A stretch of DNA of 64,000 nucleotides from contig JAJUBI010000004.1 in NCBI GenBank assembly GCA_022419385.1, positions 2,709,286-2,773,285 of the forward strand. Direction: 5' to 3'. This DNA is from Paraconiothyrium sp. Pb-2020 (taxonomy: Eukaryota; Ascomycota; Dothideomycetes; Pleosporales; Didymosphaeriaceae). Every line of letters begins with the position of its first letter. The stretch's first letter is position 1. Of the stretch, positions 33,869-45,751 are shown piece after piece. The translations under genes were made by a program, and so were the position numbers. The notes below the pieces were generated by a model. The model did no database searches, had not been told where the DNA came from, and saw only the letters and a list, made by a program, of their open reading frames with translations.

Positions 33869-35448
33869 TTAGGTCGCCTTCTGGCAATTGACCTGGCTTT
33901 CGATACCATCAATATTCGCACATGCGTACTGGTTCGTGCCACTTGGGCTCTTTACCGTCACGTTCTGGATGTTGATGTCGCTGCACACGCTTGGGCTTGA
34001 GCAGACCAAATATCCAACAAGCGGATCGTACTTTTTGCTGGTGGTACCCTGGAAGTTCTTGATGGTAACATCGGAGATGGTGAGATTGCTTGGGAACTGG
34101 TTGCAGAGCGTCAGGTTCTTCTGGCCGTAGCACTGAGTGATTTCGATAGCGTAGTCCACGTTCGAGAGAACCATGCCATCGTAAGTAATGTTAGAAACGG
34201 CTCCAAGACCTCCGCCGCCTTGCAAGTCGTCGGACAGGGCGGAGCTAACGCCAGGCCAGACCTTGATGCGGGCACCATCAGAGGCGTTTGACATACTAAC
34301 GTTGTACGTCTGGCTTCGTCAGCTGAGCTCCACAAACGAGATCTCCAGGAGCAAATGTGCTTTGTCCAATGTCATAAATTGGAGCGGGAAAGGAAGACTT
34401 ACGTAGATGTTCTTGACGATATCGACCTCGCCCTTATACTGTCCCAAGCTACCAACACTGATACCATGGCTGCCATTGCAGACCAAGTTTTGGACGACAA
34501 TGTTCGTGCTGTTCGGCTTGAAAGACACACAGTCATCGCCATTGTCAATGTGCGAGTTTTGAATGATGATGTTGTCTGAGCGGTACGTATCCCACCTGCG
34601 TAATGTTAATTGCCTGATTCGTCTTCCATTTCAAGTGAAGGACTCACCCATCAGTATTCTTGGCGACATTCGAGCTACTACTGTAACCAGAAATGCTAAT
34701 GTCAGAGAACACCACATTGGTGGAGTTCGCCACGAAATTGTACCACTGAGGAGAGTACCTCAGGTTCAAATCCTCAATGCGGCCAGTCTTCAAACCGATA
34801 GTTCCGAAGAGGATCGGACGCAGAATCAGGTTGTTCTTAGCGTACAGGTCGTACCAGACTTGACCGTTTCCCTGTGGTTATGACGATTAATATCCATATA
34901 GCCAATAGGAGATATATGTACTAACATCGAAGGTACCACCTCCATAGACATTGACGTCTTCGCCTCCAAGTTGGAAGAAGGTAGTGGCATTCTGGAATAC
35001 TTGTTTGAAGGCATTGGCTTGCCAGTAGTCCGTGTCATTGGTGAATTTGATGGTTCCTTGTACATCTTCATGAAGCCTTAGCATGATCAAACGCCTAATG
35101 TTGAGTTGGCGTACCCAAGTCGATGTGCTTGAGAAAAGTGAGATCAAGCGCGGTGCCGATAGTGTAAGTCGTGCCCTTGCTAAAAACAACATGACCACCA
35201 TTATTGCAAGATTTTATGGCGCTCAAAATGTATTGAGAGTCATCCTTGCCACTGCCATTGGTCTTGACTGTGCAGGTCTTTGTACGCGCAGGCGACTGCG
35301 GGAAAGGCTTGCCAGGGTGATACGGCTTGATCGGATGGTTTGGCCTCTTCGATGCTCCACGAGCAACGAGGGCGTCGGCTTCAACGGGAGAAGACCATAC
35401 TGCAGAAGCTTGCAGCAAAGCTGCAGCAATTATTGATGAAAAAAGCAT
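33869..35448 (-). CDS. Secreted exopolygalacturonase (GH28)
   Basis: Five exons, complement(join(33869..34309,34403..34595,34648..34871,34926..35065,35115..35448)), 443 residues; all four introns (49, 54, 52, 93 nt) keep phase. A signal peptide (SSIIAAALLQASAVWSSPVEA) leads the protein. GH28 active-site motifs are all present, several across exon joins: NTDGWDTYRS, DNGDDCVSFKPN, GSHGISVGSLG and RIKVWPG. The NTD/DD/GHG/RIK set gives the catalytic Asp residues and the His and Arg/Lys substrate contacts. GSHGISVGSLG and the surrounding CVSFKPN pattern are typical of exo-acting enzymes that release galacturonate from pectin ends. Frequent N-glycosylation sequons fit secretion. A TATATTAAGAG element lies about 90 bp upstream of the start, so expression is probably TATA-directed and inducible. 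Confidence 0.95.
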
Positions 35449-38400
35449 GGTTCTGGTCCTTGGGCCCTGACGATTGAAGTGAACAGTCTTTCGAACGCTG
35501 AAAGCTGTGGAGCCTCATCATGCAGGTCATGGCTCTTAATATACTTCATATTGCCCCCATGCCAGGGGCGAGTTCGCACACCCCTGGGTATTTGGTGCGG
35601 AGATGATAATCTGGTTCTTCCGTCCGCGGTGGAGATACCCCAAGCGCCACACGTGGCTAGAGTATCGCTAACCTCGAAGGAGCATAGCGGCCGTGCGCTA
35701 TCCCGCAAATCGAAGGAAAACGGCGAAGGATTGGTGGAGGAATAATTACCCCAGAGTTGTTATGACCCTCTGATAACGTGGGGAACATAAGCCTTCCTCG
35801 GCAGACTGAAGCTTCTTCTGGATAGGGCACGATAGACCACTCTCCCGTGTACTTGCGCGGCCCCTTCCCTCGCTCTCAATGTTACGAAGACTCAGTTGTG
35901 GAGACCAAATTTGCGATGATATATCTGAAACCCCACATAGCCCTGGGGACGATCCCTGCATCTGTGGTAATAAACGATGTTTCATACATCATATTATTCG
36001 CTTCGAAAGCGCATGTTATGCACGCCGGGAAGGCCACGAGGCAGCGACAGGGAACACCGATGGAATTAGGGAACGCTCATGGACATGGTCCACATTGCAC
36101 GAGTCAGTCTTCCACCAATGCACCTCGCATACAACAGCATCTCCCTTGACGGGCTACGGCAAAAAACAACACTTGCACACGCTCCAAAGAGTTGTTAATG
36201 AAGGGTTGACATGCTTCATACGCTTCTAGAGTGAGTCCTTAAATTCCCAATGAGGATATAGTCAGATTGGGTCCAAGTTCCTCTTGCGAAGAGGTTGAAG
36301 GTGGCTGTTCCTCCCTCCAAGCGTCAACCCTAAACACGCACGCTGGAGTTTGCACGCTGTCCCACCGTCCTGCTAGATCTGCATGTTGTCGCAGTCCGAA
36401 AGAAAACATCATTTCCACGTGGGAAAAGTCAGCGCACTTGAGAGAACGAGTCTTGTTACCGTGTACACTGGGCCGTTTCTCTGTTACACCATGCGAGAAG
36501 TCTGAGCGATAGTCACCCAGGAACGAGGTTTTCAGCTCATCGGTCAAGGTGTGACACTGTAAACCTCCTATTACGGCGCTCGCTACTCGAAGCCGACCGA
36601 CACAACCTCATCTGCCGAATGTAGCTGTAAATTTGGAGCCGTTCCGATGCCCGCCAAGACGGTAAGCTTCCGCGTGGATCGGTGGAACGTTGGTTTGCAG
36701 CTTGGCAAGTGCATGGGTGGCGTAGCTGTCACAGCTGTGAGAGCTATCAGAGATGCCCCGGGGATGTGGAGCGTATTCCGCAAGCCGTGTTGTCGAGGAG
36801 ATAAGGTTTTAATTTTTTTTCTTGTACGTTGGCCCATCGAACGTGGAGACCACCCCGCACGGGACCAAATGGAGCATTGAAGAACACTGAATGACCCGCT
36901 TACCACTTTGGGGCTGATATTTGACAGGAAGCCGATGCTTGCGAAGGCTACCTACATAGGTACCGAACTTCGCGGTTGCTATCAAGATGATATTTCGACT
37001 AGTCTGACTTAAAAGCAGCTATCTTACTGTGGCAAGAGACGCGTGGAATATTCGTGTACGAGCGGAGCGGGCGCGTGGGCGGGCTGTGGCACATGCTGGG
37101 AGCAAACCTAGGTATGCGGCATCATCGGGTGAAGACGCAGGTCTGTCTGCAAAGCGTTTCTTAGGTTTCTGTGTAATACTGACAGTAGGAATGGATAGGC
37201 AACATTCTATGGTAATCAGAGATGGCCGATGGTGCAATGTAGATGACGTGGTCAGTAGCCTGCCGACAGCAGCGAGTGCTTTGCGTATTTGACTTTTCAC
37301 ATTTGTGATTCACGGTGCGCCAAAAGATCCTTATGCGATACCATAGATGTGCCTGGGGAATATCTGAGGTCTTTCGAGGTCTCCCCGACTGCAATACATG
37401 GGCTGAAAGCGGTAGAATTACCGACCTTCAGCGAGGAGCTTCAGGATGTGGCGTTGGGCTTGCAGCTCAATTGACGCTTTTGGCGACATGCATGATGGCG
37501 CGCACGCCTGACTAGTCACAAAGATACGATTACCATTCGTTCCGAGTTCTGAAGGCAACTTAGCGTCAATCGTCACTGCTTCGATGAAGACGTACTTTCG
37601 TGTGTTCGAAGGAATTGACTCTTTCAAAACGCCATACTGCAGGGTGGCATATGCATAGTAACCATTGGAAGTCAGAGATATAGACGCTTGCTGTAGCATT
37701 GCATATTAGTATGGCAGTCTCGCTCGGCCGCCAATACGAAGGAGGCCACATGGCTTACATATCATGTTGTGTCACGTTTGATGAATGACGACTGCAAGGT
37801 GGCCCTGCCGGCGAGCCTACCACGAACGTCGCCATGGATTGTTTCGGCTCCGAACGGATGCGCCTATTAGTGCCATGACAGCGTCTCCATCAACCCTAGC
37901 CCCCAAATCAGTGCGCCTCCATGGAGCTTCGGACTGCAGAAGTTCATTATGGAGAGAAGTATCACTTGTCCACTCAGTTGATGCCCCCAGTGCCAACACT
38001 AGCTCTCGTAAGTTGGTCTCGGTTGTCAAATCAGGCACCTGGATGATCTCTGACATGGTACGAAATCGGCTCAATCCCAACTTCCCCGACAATATGCACA
38101 CCCCGTACATCTGTCCTAAACAAGCCCTATCAAGCCATCACATCACCCCACGGATACTGTTGAGCTATCGCGTGTTAAGCTCCTGCCCTAAACCCCCTAC
38201 CGGGTCGGCCCGCACCGGCCCATCCTTCCAAGGTTCCAAGGTTGTACCTTCCGCACGTGTGACGCTAGTTCGGTCCGCTGTAACCACATCGCCTCTATGC
38301 AACATTGCGACGCAATATGATGGCCGCCGCGGGGAGCGGGTGGAACCCTTTCAACGGCCAGCCCCGGTCCCGGGAGAGTCACGGCAGTGAAGAAACGGCT

Positions 38401-39005
38401 CATCTCTTTTCACCGATAACTGCAATGCATACGTCTGCCGCCCGGCGAACCAAGCTCTCAGCCTTCAGAAGATCAAGAAGGCGCTTAGTGAAACAATATT
38501 ACTAGGCGCCCAGGGCGAAAACCACAAGGCTCGGTGCAAAGCGATAATGCACATCTTCACCTACCCATCAATATCACACGGTCCACTCTCGTTGCAAATC
38601 TCATTGTTTTGATTTTGGTTATGGTATGGTAATATATAGTACATTGGCGCAAGTGCCCTCATCCCTGTGATGCTGCGCCGTACCATACATGTAGCGCTGA
38701 ATACAGTATCGTGACAGTAGTAATACGTTGAGTAGTTTTTGTGTTGGTAATCGACAGTCATTACGTCTATGAGCGGCGTATGTAGTGTGACAAAAAGTCG
38801 AAATCAACGATAAGTGTCTAAACGAGATCGGGTGATAGCCCAGCAGTGAAAGTTTTGTGTGAAAGTAGAGTGGCCGTTAGATGTCATTTTGTGCATGTCG
38901 TTCTAAACCAAGATAAAGGAAAGCAGAAATCGTACCAATATGCAGACCGTACCGTAATGCAGTGGGAGTCAGGGATCGTGGTCATAGATGCATCGACTGA
39001 GCCAC
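35449..39005. other. Gene-poor stretch, 3.6 kb
   Basis: No recognisable gene. Minus-strand open frames at 36239-36547, 37418-37699 and 37817-38110 have fairly balanced amino-acid composition and are listed or discussed separately. The remaining frames overlap one another. No repeats or RNA genes found. The polygalacturonase promoter occupies the first few hundred bases. Confidence 0.45.
37418..37699 (-). CDS. Hypothetical ORF, unrecognised
   Basis: A 93-codon frame whose central part (SNGYYAYATLQYGVLKES, KYVFIEAVTIDAKLPSELGT) reads like real protein rather than chance. Just upstream on the same strand an excellent intron (GTAAGC donor, TACTAAT branch, CTACAG acceptor, about 37691-37758) would feed into it. 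However, no upstream exon gives an open frame in the right phase. It may be a remnant or a short orphan gene. Confidence 0.25.
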   Translation of the reverse strand: MLQQASISLTSNGYYAYATLQYGVLKESIPSNTRKYVFIEAVTIDAKLPSELGTNGNRIFVTSQACAPSCMSPKASIELQAQRHILKLLAEGR

Positions 39006-40704
39006 CTATTCGCCCTCGTCAAGCGGGTCGGTTGCAAAGCCGTCCTGATTAATGGCGCTGATCCCAATATCACTGCCGCCATAATAATCGAAGCCGATGC
39101 TGCCGATGCCGCCCATGTTACCGTAGAAATTGTCGTCCCAGCCGGAGCCCTGTGAGTCAGGCGTGCGTGGCTCGCTTGCCGATGGCGATGGCGTGTCGGC
39201 AGGCGAGCTGGTGAAGAGCGGCACCGCAGGGTCGGAGGGTAGCTGAATATAACCATCATTGTATGCTGCAAGTGGAGACGACGATATGGAACTATTAGGC
39301 AGTCCGTGGAAGGCCTGCTGCGGGATACATGAATCGGTGACTGGGCCGTATGCGTCGGGTCGATACTCCATTGCGTCGACCTCGGAGCTTGAGGGGCTAT
39401 AGTACGAGGGGGAACCCGAGTACATCGACATCTCTGAGTTGAAGGCTGAGTCGAAGGTGGCAGGGGTGGGCATTGAGCGTGATGGGGACTGGTAGGGGTC
39501 GCTTCGGTAGGCATCGTGCATGCGGGCCTTGTGGCGTAGCTGCTTCTTCGCGCTGCGACCTCCCATGGCGCCGGCAAGCTGCCTTTGAGGGTAAAGCCCA
39601 GTACGGTGACCGCGTTTGTTGGGTTGCTTGCTGCGGTAGCGGGTTGTAGACTTGACGCCGTTTGCGAGGGCATCGTGTGTGAGGCGCCACATGAAGCCCT
39701 TTCGAGCCTCTTCGCCGGGCTGATCGACTTTCTCAAATGCCTAGACTCGCCTTTAGTTTACAACTTGGGGGAAAGAGACGTGAGCAGCTTACACCATTCA
39801 TTGAAAGATTGTGCCTGATGCTGTTCTGCCAGCCCTTACTATCCGAGGCTGCAGCCTTGTCGGTATTCTTCCGGAACCAGTCATAGATGTCCCGCAAAAT
39901 CATTGTGTGATTAGGTGCATCCTTGAGCGCCCTAAAGATGAGTTGTGCATACGGCTGATCTTTCTCGATCAACGCGTCATCACGAAGCGGTAGAGGAGAT
40001 CCATCGCTTGGCGTTGCTGCACGCGATATGTCCGAGTCATAAGGAGTGCTGTATGCTATAAGGTCCTCGGGGATCGGGCGAGGGTAGTCCTCATACTCAT
40101 GGTCAAGCTGCATTAGATTGTTGTTCGGGCTTTGTTGTGAGAGATCCATGCCTTCATATGGCTGTTGAGGACCCCTCTGGTACATAGGCGGCGGATGACT
40201 CGATACAGTCACCCCAGGGTGTGACAGCCCGGTCATGTCGAAGCTGTTATTATTGAGCGAACGAGGGCAACTTGCTGAGAGACCTGATTGGTACGCAAGA
40301 TTGTAGTGGTCATTGAAGGCATTTCGGTCGTAGTTGTATGTGGACGCTGTTCCTGGATGGTATTGCACAGGGTAGTTGAAACTGAAGTTGCCCTGATGCA
40401 TGGGGGTTAAAAGAGGGTTGCTGTACGTTCCCCATTGCATGATGGCAGGATCCTCTAGGTGATCGACCTTCATATGTTTTTGGTCCTGGAAGGAAGGATT
40501 CGAGATGTCTTGCAACGAAGTCGTCGTGGTCGAGACCGACACAGATGGCCGAGGTGATGGATGCAGAGGTGTTGGATTGTAGAGCGGAACGGAAGGACCA
40601 AAGTCACTCTTGGGAGGTGAAAGAGCACGAAGGCTTTCGGAGGGATCCGTATGGGGAGGGGTATGGGGTGACCCAGGCTGTAGCATGGCTTTGTTGTCTT
40701 CCAT
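39006..40704 (-). CDS. Forkhead transcription factor
   Basis: Two exons, complement(join(39006..39740,39793..40704)), 548 residues. The forkhead domain (about residues 240-330) has DQPYAQLIFRAL, DIYDWFRKNTDKAA and SKGWQNSIRHNLSMN; it is interrupted by the 52-nt intron and resumes AFEKVDQPG and KGFMWRLTHDAL. WQNSIRHNLS is the DNA-recognition helix. The N-terminus is Pro/Ser/Thr-rich (SPHTPPHTDPSESLRALSPP) and the C-terminus is Tyr/Ser/Gly-rich. Both flanks are probably disordered regulatory regions. A basic patch (KKQLRHKAR) after the domain could be a nuclear signal. No FHA domain is seen, so it is not a Fkh1/Fkh2 type. Its specific role is unknown. Confidence 0.93.
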
Positions 40705-41998
40705 TGAAGGGCTCAGATAGCAAGGTTATCGAACGTATCGATGTGTCTACAGAGTGGGGACGGCAGCAGCTGCCAACACCTCTCGTGAAACAGTGGTAGT
40801 AGTAAGATCTAATCGGGCAGAGTCATCAACGGTTTTCCGAATGGAATGAAGCGAGATGTTAAGACATTTGAGTGGATTTTACAGCGCCAGTGGACTCTAG
40901 ATTGGACGGAAGGGTCTGTCATTGTCCCCTTGATGCGAGAGCCCGACTGCCAACTTGCATGCAACAACCGTGCGCGCGTGGATTGGGGCATGTAGATGGC
41001 AAACAACTTTTGGAAACGTCGATGGGCACCGTCCGCCGGTAGATACAGGGATGATCACGGGTCGGAAAATTCAATACAAGTTACTGGTAAGAACACCTCC
41101 CGGTCCGGTCCTACATAGCCTCATTGCACTACCGAGAGATACAAGGGGATGACTGCTCGTCCTACGGCTGTAGCCAACAGTTTCATGGTACGAAGTCAAT
41201 GTCAGGTCAAGAGGCGGCAGCCTGCATGGCTGGTAACATGCACGTAATGGCGGTAACCGCATCTGGACAAGGTCTTAGGAGGCCTTCGCCCGTGTTCCAT
41301 GCCCAACTTTCTAGAAGATAGAAGGCTCGATCAGAGACAACGGCGTCAGAGGCGGACGCTTGTCAGGTACATCTGCATGAAGCATGCAGCAAAGGTCGCG
41401 ATACGTATTCATCGCTGTCTTTGAATGATTGTATAACCATAAAGAGCTTCATCCGCGTCCAAATTTGCCTCATAGGACGTCGAAGGCGGTGTCGGATAAG
41501 TGGAATCGCAACCAAGTGTAGTCTGCATTAAGCCAACAGCCAGAAGCCGTTTGGAACCCCAGGGGAGTGGTCACGGCAAGGTCGTAGCCCTTTTGCCCGG
41601 TGAGTTCACATTCGGTAGCGTCCTAGGTGTCCACTCGATGTTTGCGCCTAATTGGCCAGTCAACAATTATTTGCACGATTATATTCTATCAGCCAATTAG
41701 ACACAATCAGTGGCGCAATCGGCCAGCAAAGACGCGGCCTACAGCGTGAACGATTGCCCTTTAGCGAAGAGCTCTGGACGGGGATGATCCCACTGGCTGC
41801 AAGTTAGACAGGTTACTTGATAATACCACAATGAGTATAATGTTGATTCAGTCGGTAGTAATTGCCCGACCAGAAGCCAAGAGCAGGAGGCAGGCTGCCC
41901 GAGAGGCGTTGCGGGAGTCTCCGCTCTTCTAGCGGTGAACGGTGGGGTGAGGGTCCATTGGTGGGGTGCGCCAATGACGCGCAGCTGGCCCAGGAAAT
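40705..41998. other. Intergenic, 1.3 kb
   Basis: Upstream region of the forkhead gene and downstream region of the Cactin gene, both on the minus strand. Only short open frames (about 60 codons) without family features. Confidence 0.5.
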
Positions 41999-43762
41999 TT
42001 ATTTTCGATAGTATATCTGCGGCAATTTAGTGCGTTATAGGGACATACGGAGCTTTGACACGCACCTTTTTGAACTGAAAGTGCAATTGCAGAATCCCCT
42101 GGTGGCGTCAGCCTTGTTCAGCCTTATCACTGCTGTGACGGGTGTAACCCTGTAGAGACTAATGATACTTGATATGGACTTACCTTATCAAAGCTGCTCT
42201 TGAAACCTCTTTCTCGTTTGGCGCTATAGTCCCACTCCTTGTCGACTATGCGAAAGGCGATGTCCTCGTATGGTGGCCCTGCAATAAAGCGGATCAAGCA
42301 GGTATCATCTTCCCCAGCTGGGGCGAAAGACTGTCCACGCTTGCGGCCGTTCTCGCGCTCAATCTTGTACGTAGGTGCGCGAGATTTGTCAATCAAATCT
42401 GGATAGAATATGTTGAACTTGTAGCCCTGGACAACCTTGGGAGGAGGATTGTCGTGATCATAGTGCGTTTGATTGTACTTGTTCCACTCGTAGCCCATTT
42501 GCACGCGGTTGAAGTACCGCGGCTTGCGAGGCTTGTAACTGCTTGCCCATTGCGGTTGGGCCAGCGTGATCTCTTCCTCTCCCGTAAAGATCTCCTCGCC
42601 TTCCTCAACTCCGCGGGCGACTTCTCTTTCGTAGAGCGCCATTGTGGCCTTCGAGTAGTCCTCCTTCTCCACGGGCGCAAATCGAGATACTGCAGAAGCG
42701 TTTGCCTGCCCGGGTGTCGATGTTGGTAAGCTGATCGAGACATCTTGAGTCCGAGTCTGCATCGGAACATAGCCGAGCTTGAGTATTTTCTGTCGTTCCC
42801 TGAGTATGTTGTCTAGAAATCTCCGCTCATCAATCTGCTCTAATGATTTTTCCTCTGTATGAAGCTTGAGCAATGGCTCTGGATCCAGCGCCGGGTCGTA
42901 AGCAAGCGATGTTGCCTCGCTCTTATCTGATTGGCGAGCCGCATCGAGCATGGCCTGGACTTTTTTTTGTACAGAAAGTGCAGTATCCTGCTGTTGTTTG
43001 CGGAGACTCTCCAAGCGCTCCTTCAATATCTCCTGCGAGACGCGACGTAGCTTCGCCTTGGCTTTCCATACTCGCAAGTTGCGCAGAAGTTGTTCCCAAT
43101 AGTCATAATCGATAGGCTCGTCTGAATCCAGCTTCTTCTTCACCTGCACTTCCAGTGTCTCCAATTGTTCATATGTCTTCGGAGCTAGCAAGCGGTCGAT
43201 ATCTACAGAGACGGAATTGGTTCCTCGGGCTTCGGCGCGGGACTTTCGTCGGCGGTCTTTACATATCGTCTTCAAAGCCTGGAATTGTTAGTGCGATGTC
43301 CTCCAGAAATACTGCGAAACTCACAGTCCAGTAATCTCGGTTGCTGCGGCTTGTTTCTAGCGTGAGATAATTTTCGATCTCCTTCTCCAGCTCAGCGAGA
43401 CCATCCTCGTGAAGTCCTTCGAAAACACCTTCCGGGTCTACCACGTCAAGCTCGTGATCCTCAACTTCTTCGTCCATAGATGTCTTGGTAGTATCGACGA
43501 AGCGAAGTGTGACCGCTAGCCAGTCGATCGGTTTAGCCCGGCCACCTTTGACTCGCAACGCTGCCCTTTTCTTCGCTTGCTGCAGGACGAAGCGGTCTTC
43601 ATCAGCTACCCACGCCTCCTCTTGCGCGTTTGTAGACCGCTTGGATGGGTGATCCTGCGGCCGCGAGTTCGCTGAGCGTTTTGCGGGAATTGTAGATGCA
43701 GGCGCTGATCGCTGAGGAGGCTGGTCGTCACGGCGCCATGGGGGAGGATTTCGTGAAGACAT
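41999..43762 (-). CDS. Cactin (splicing-associated protein)
   Basis: Five exons were not needed: four fit, complement(join(41999..42016,42066..42098,42184..43278,43325..43762)), 527 residues. Cactin is a conserved nuclear protein associated with the spliceosome in yeast, plants and animals. The N-terminal part has a Lys/Arg-rich start and the cactin-mid-like region (WVADEDRFVLQQAKKRAALR, RAKPIDWLAVTLRF, NRDYWTALKTICKD). The highly conserved C-terminal domain has KPRYFNRVQMGYEWNKYNQT, VQGYKFNIFYPDLIDKS, PTYKIERENG, CLIRFIAGPPYEDIAFRIVD and KEWDYS. It finishes through two micro-exons, one of 33 nt (GILQLHFQFKK) and one of 18 nt (IYYRK-stop), which together supply the expected family ending. Skipping either would destroy that ending. 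The acidic region at about 100-125 is probably disordered. Confidence 0.93.
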
Positions 43763-44037
43763 TGTCGTTTCGCTCTGATTGTGCGGTTTGGTTTAGACTC
43801 AGTAATTACACGAGTAGCTGGAGTAGGAATATACACGAGATGTTTCTGCGCGTATCTGCAATGCGTGCCTTGGCGTTGTGACGTAGCGCCAGGCCCAATC
43901 AAATGTTAGCGCGGCGCGTCAGGTGCTGCTGCCTTCACCGCAGGCAAGCACCACGCAACTCAAACAATTCTAGAGATGTTAAATTGACTGTAAAGCCCTC
44001 CTTTGAGGATACCAGGAACCTTGCCCAAACGATCAGC
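43763..44037. promoter_or_regulatory. Bidirectional promoter, Cactin / XLF
   Basis: A 275-bp gap separates the start codons of the minus-strand Cactin gene and the plus-strand XLF gene, so it must carry both promoters. It contains a CRE-like TGACGT (43879-43884) and a CCAAT box (43895-43899). No TATA box is evident for either direction, fitting housekeeping expression. Confidence 0.5.
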
Positions 44038-45751
44038 ATGTCATGTTGGCGTGTTTTACAGCTCTCCGCCGAGGTTCAGGGCAAGGCCGTGCCTCAGCTT
44101 CTCATCAAAACCCAGTTCGGATCATCCTCATACACCGTCTTTCTCACAGATCTGAGCAACATATGGAGCGAAGACTTGGACTTGTCTTGTATCGTACGTC
44201 GAGCTTCGGATGTGGAGTCGCCAATCGAAGTAAGCGAGCGGGATACTTCCCAGCTGGCTATACTTTTTGAAAACGTACAGAATTCGCTCACTGGTAGCGA
44301 AGACAGTAGTCGTGCAATTTCACGGGACAAATCAGACAACTTAATGCTACACACCAAAATCAGTCTCCCAGAGCCTTTAGACTCGTTGACCTGGAAGTTT
44401 TATCTGAACAAGAGGCCCGCGGTCACACTCAAGGATGAGCTGGTCCTTCCACTACTAGTTTCTTCCCACGTTCAACATGTTCGAATTTCGCATCTATTGG
44501 CTGTTATATCTGATAAGGATCGAGCCATCACGCGACTTGTCGATCAATACGAATCCAGTAACCTAGATCTCGCTGCAGCTTTTCCAAGTATCGGCAATGC
44601 CAAGTCTGGTAGGAGGCTCTTCAAACGTGAGCAAGCAGCGAGATATATTCCCGGCCTTCAGAATTTCGATCCAGATACGTGGAGAACGGACACAGCAGAG
44701 ATGGTGGACCCCGATGTATCCACGCTTGGCTTGTTCCAAGAGGCACTATTCGAATGCACCCCTAAGGTACCTCCAAAACTGAAATCAGACGATGATGAAG
44801 ACAGCCACTGGTGGAAGGACCTTGAGACCTCCGTCAACGTATCTAAGCGAGCTGCAACTATGAAGCCAAAAACTCGATTGAAGGAGACGCCAGCTCCTGC
44901 ACGACCCGCCGGATCTGACTCCGAAACTGAGGATGAGGAGGCTGAAGATGGATTTGAAACACATGAGCATTTCAAGGTACAATTTCTTTCATTCACGAAT
45001 TTATATGGTCACTAACGCTCGCTAGTCGCGGGACCTAACTAAGCGGCCCGAGCCTCCTGCGACCCGTAAACCAGCTCCCAAAATTGCACACCTGGACGTC
45101 GATATAGATGGCACCACAGTTGATGAAGACATGGAGATGGACAAAGACGAGGACGATGATGAAGATCTGGATGTTCCATCAAAGGTCCAGAGTCAGAGTC
45201 AGAGTCAGAATTCAGTTCCCAGAGGAAAAGCGCCAACACCAGGACCATCGCCTCCCAAAGCAGCTTCACCAATACGAGCAGATTCACCACCACCGAAAAC
45301 TAAAGCCAGAGGCTTCAAGATAGGAGGCAGAGCCAAGAAGGTAGAGTGTCCGCCGATAGCGTCACGCGAAGAAACGTCGAAGTCCATCCCACACAACGAG
45401 AGCATCCCAAGTCGGTCTAAGACTGATGAAATTGTAGCGGGTCCTAAGCCCGCGAAGAAGGGCTTCAAAATTGGTGGCAGATCGAAAACACAGACGGCGG
45501 CGGGGACTGAAGAGATGACAGCATCCGGCGGATTGCGAGCGAAACGAGATACCTTCACAGTCACGCAAAGCTCATCAGTTGGACCTTCGGCCTCCACGAC
45601 CACAAAGGTAGAGAAGCAGCCCTCGCCTGCTGAGAACGAGCGGGAAGAGACTGAGGAAGAGAAGGTTGAGAGGAAGAGGCAAGAATTGAAGCGAAAGAAC
45701 GAGGAGATTGCAAAGAAGCAAGCTCAAAGCAAGAAGAAAAAGAGATTCTGA
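44038..45751 (+). CDS. NEJ1: XRCC4-like factor (XLF/Nej1), non-homologous end joining
   Basis: Two exons, join(44038..44976,45026..45751), 554 residues; donor GTACAA and acceptor GCTAG keep phase. The N-terminal head domain (about 1-130; WRVLQLSAEVQGKAVPQLLI, SYTVFLTDLSNIWSEDLD) and the helical stalk (about 140-200) match XLF. The family bridges DNA ends with XRCC4/Lif1, Ku and ligase IV in the nucleus. The C-terminal half is disordered, acidic then basic. It carries two copies of GFKIGGR (each preceded by basic residues, about 50 residues apart) and ends in a Lys/Arg-rich helix finishing KKKKRF. That ending resembles the Ku-binding motif at the C-terminus of other XLFs. A short AGAGTC repeat in exon 2 encodes Ser/Gln repeats. 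I chose the Met at 44038 because the head domain begins there; in-frame codons upstream are not conserved-looking. Confidence 0.9.

Noticed and set aside
34755..34790. tRNA-like B box (GGTTCAAATCC)
   Set aside because: It lies inside a well-supported polygalacturonase exon, and no A box or cloverleaf can be drawn around it.
27639..41486. A 14-base word (TAGGACGTCGAAGG) shared at 27639-27652 and 41473-41486
   Set aside because: In 64 kb several 14-base repeats are expected by chance; the flanks do not match, so there is no repeat element.
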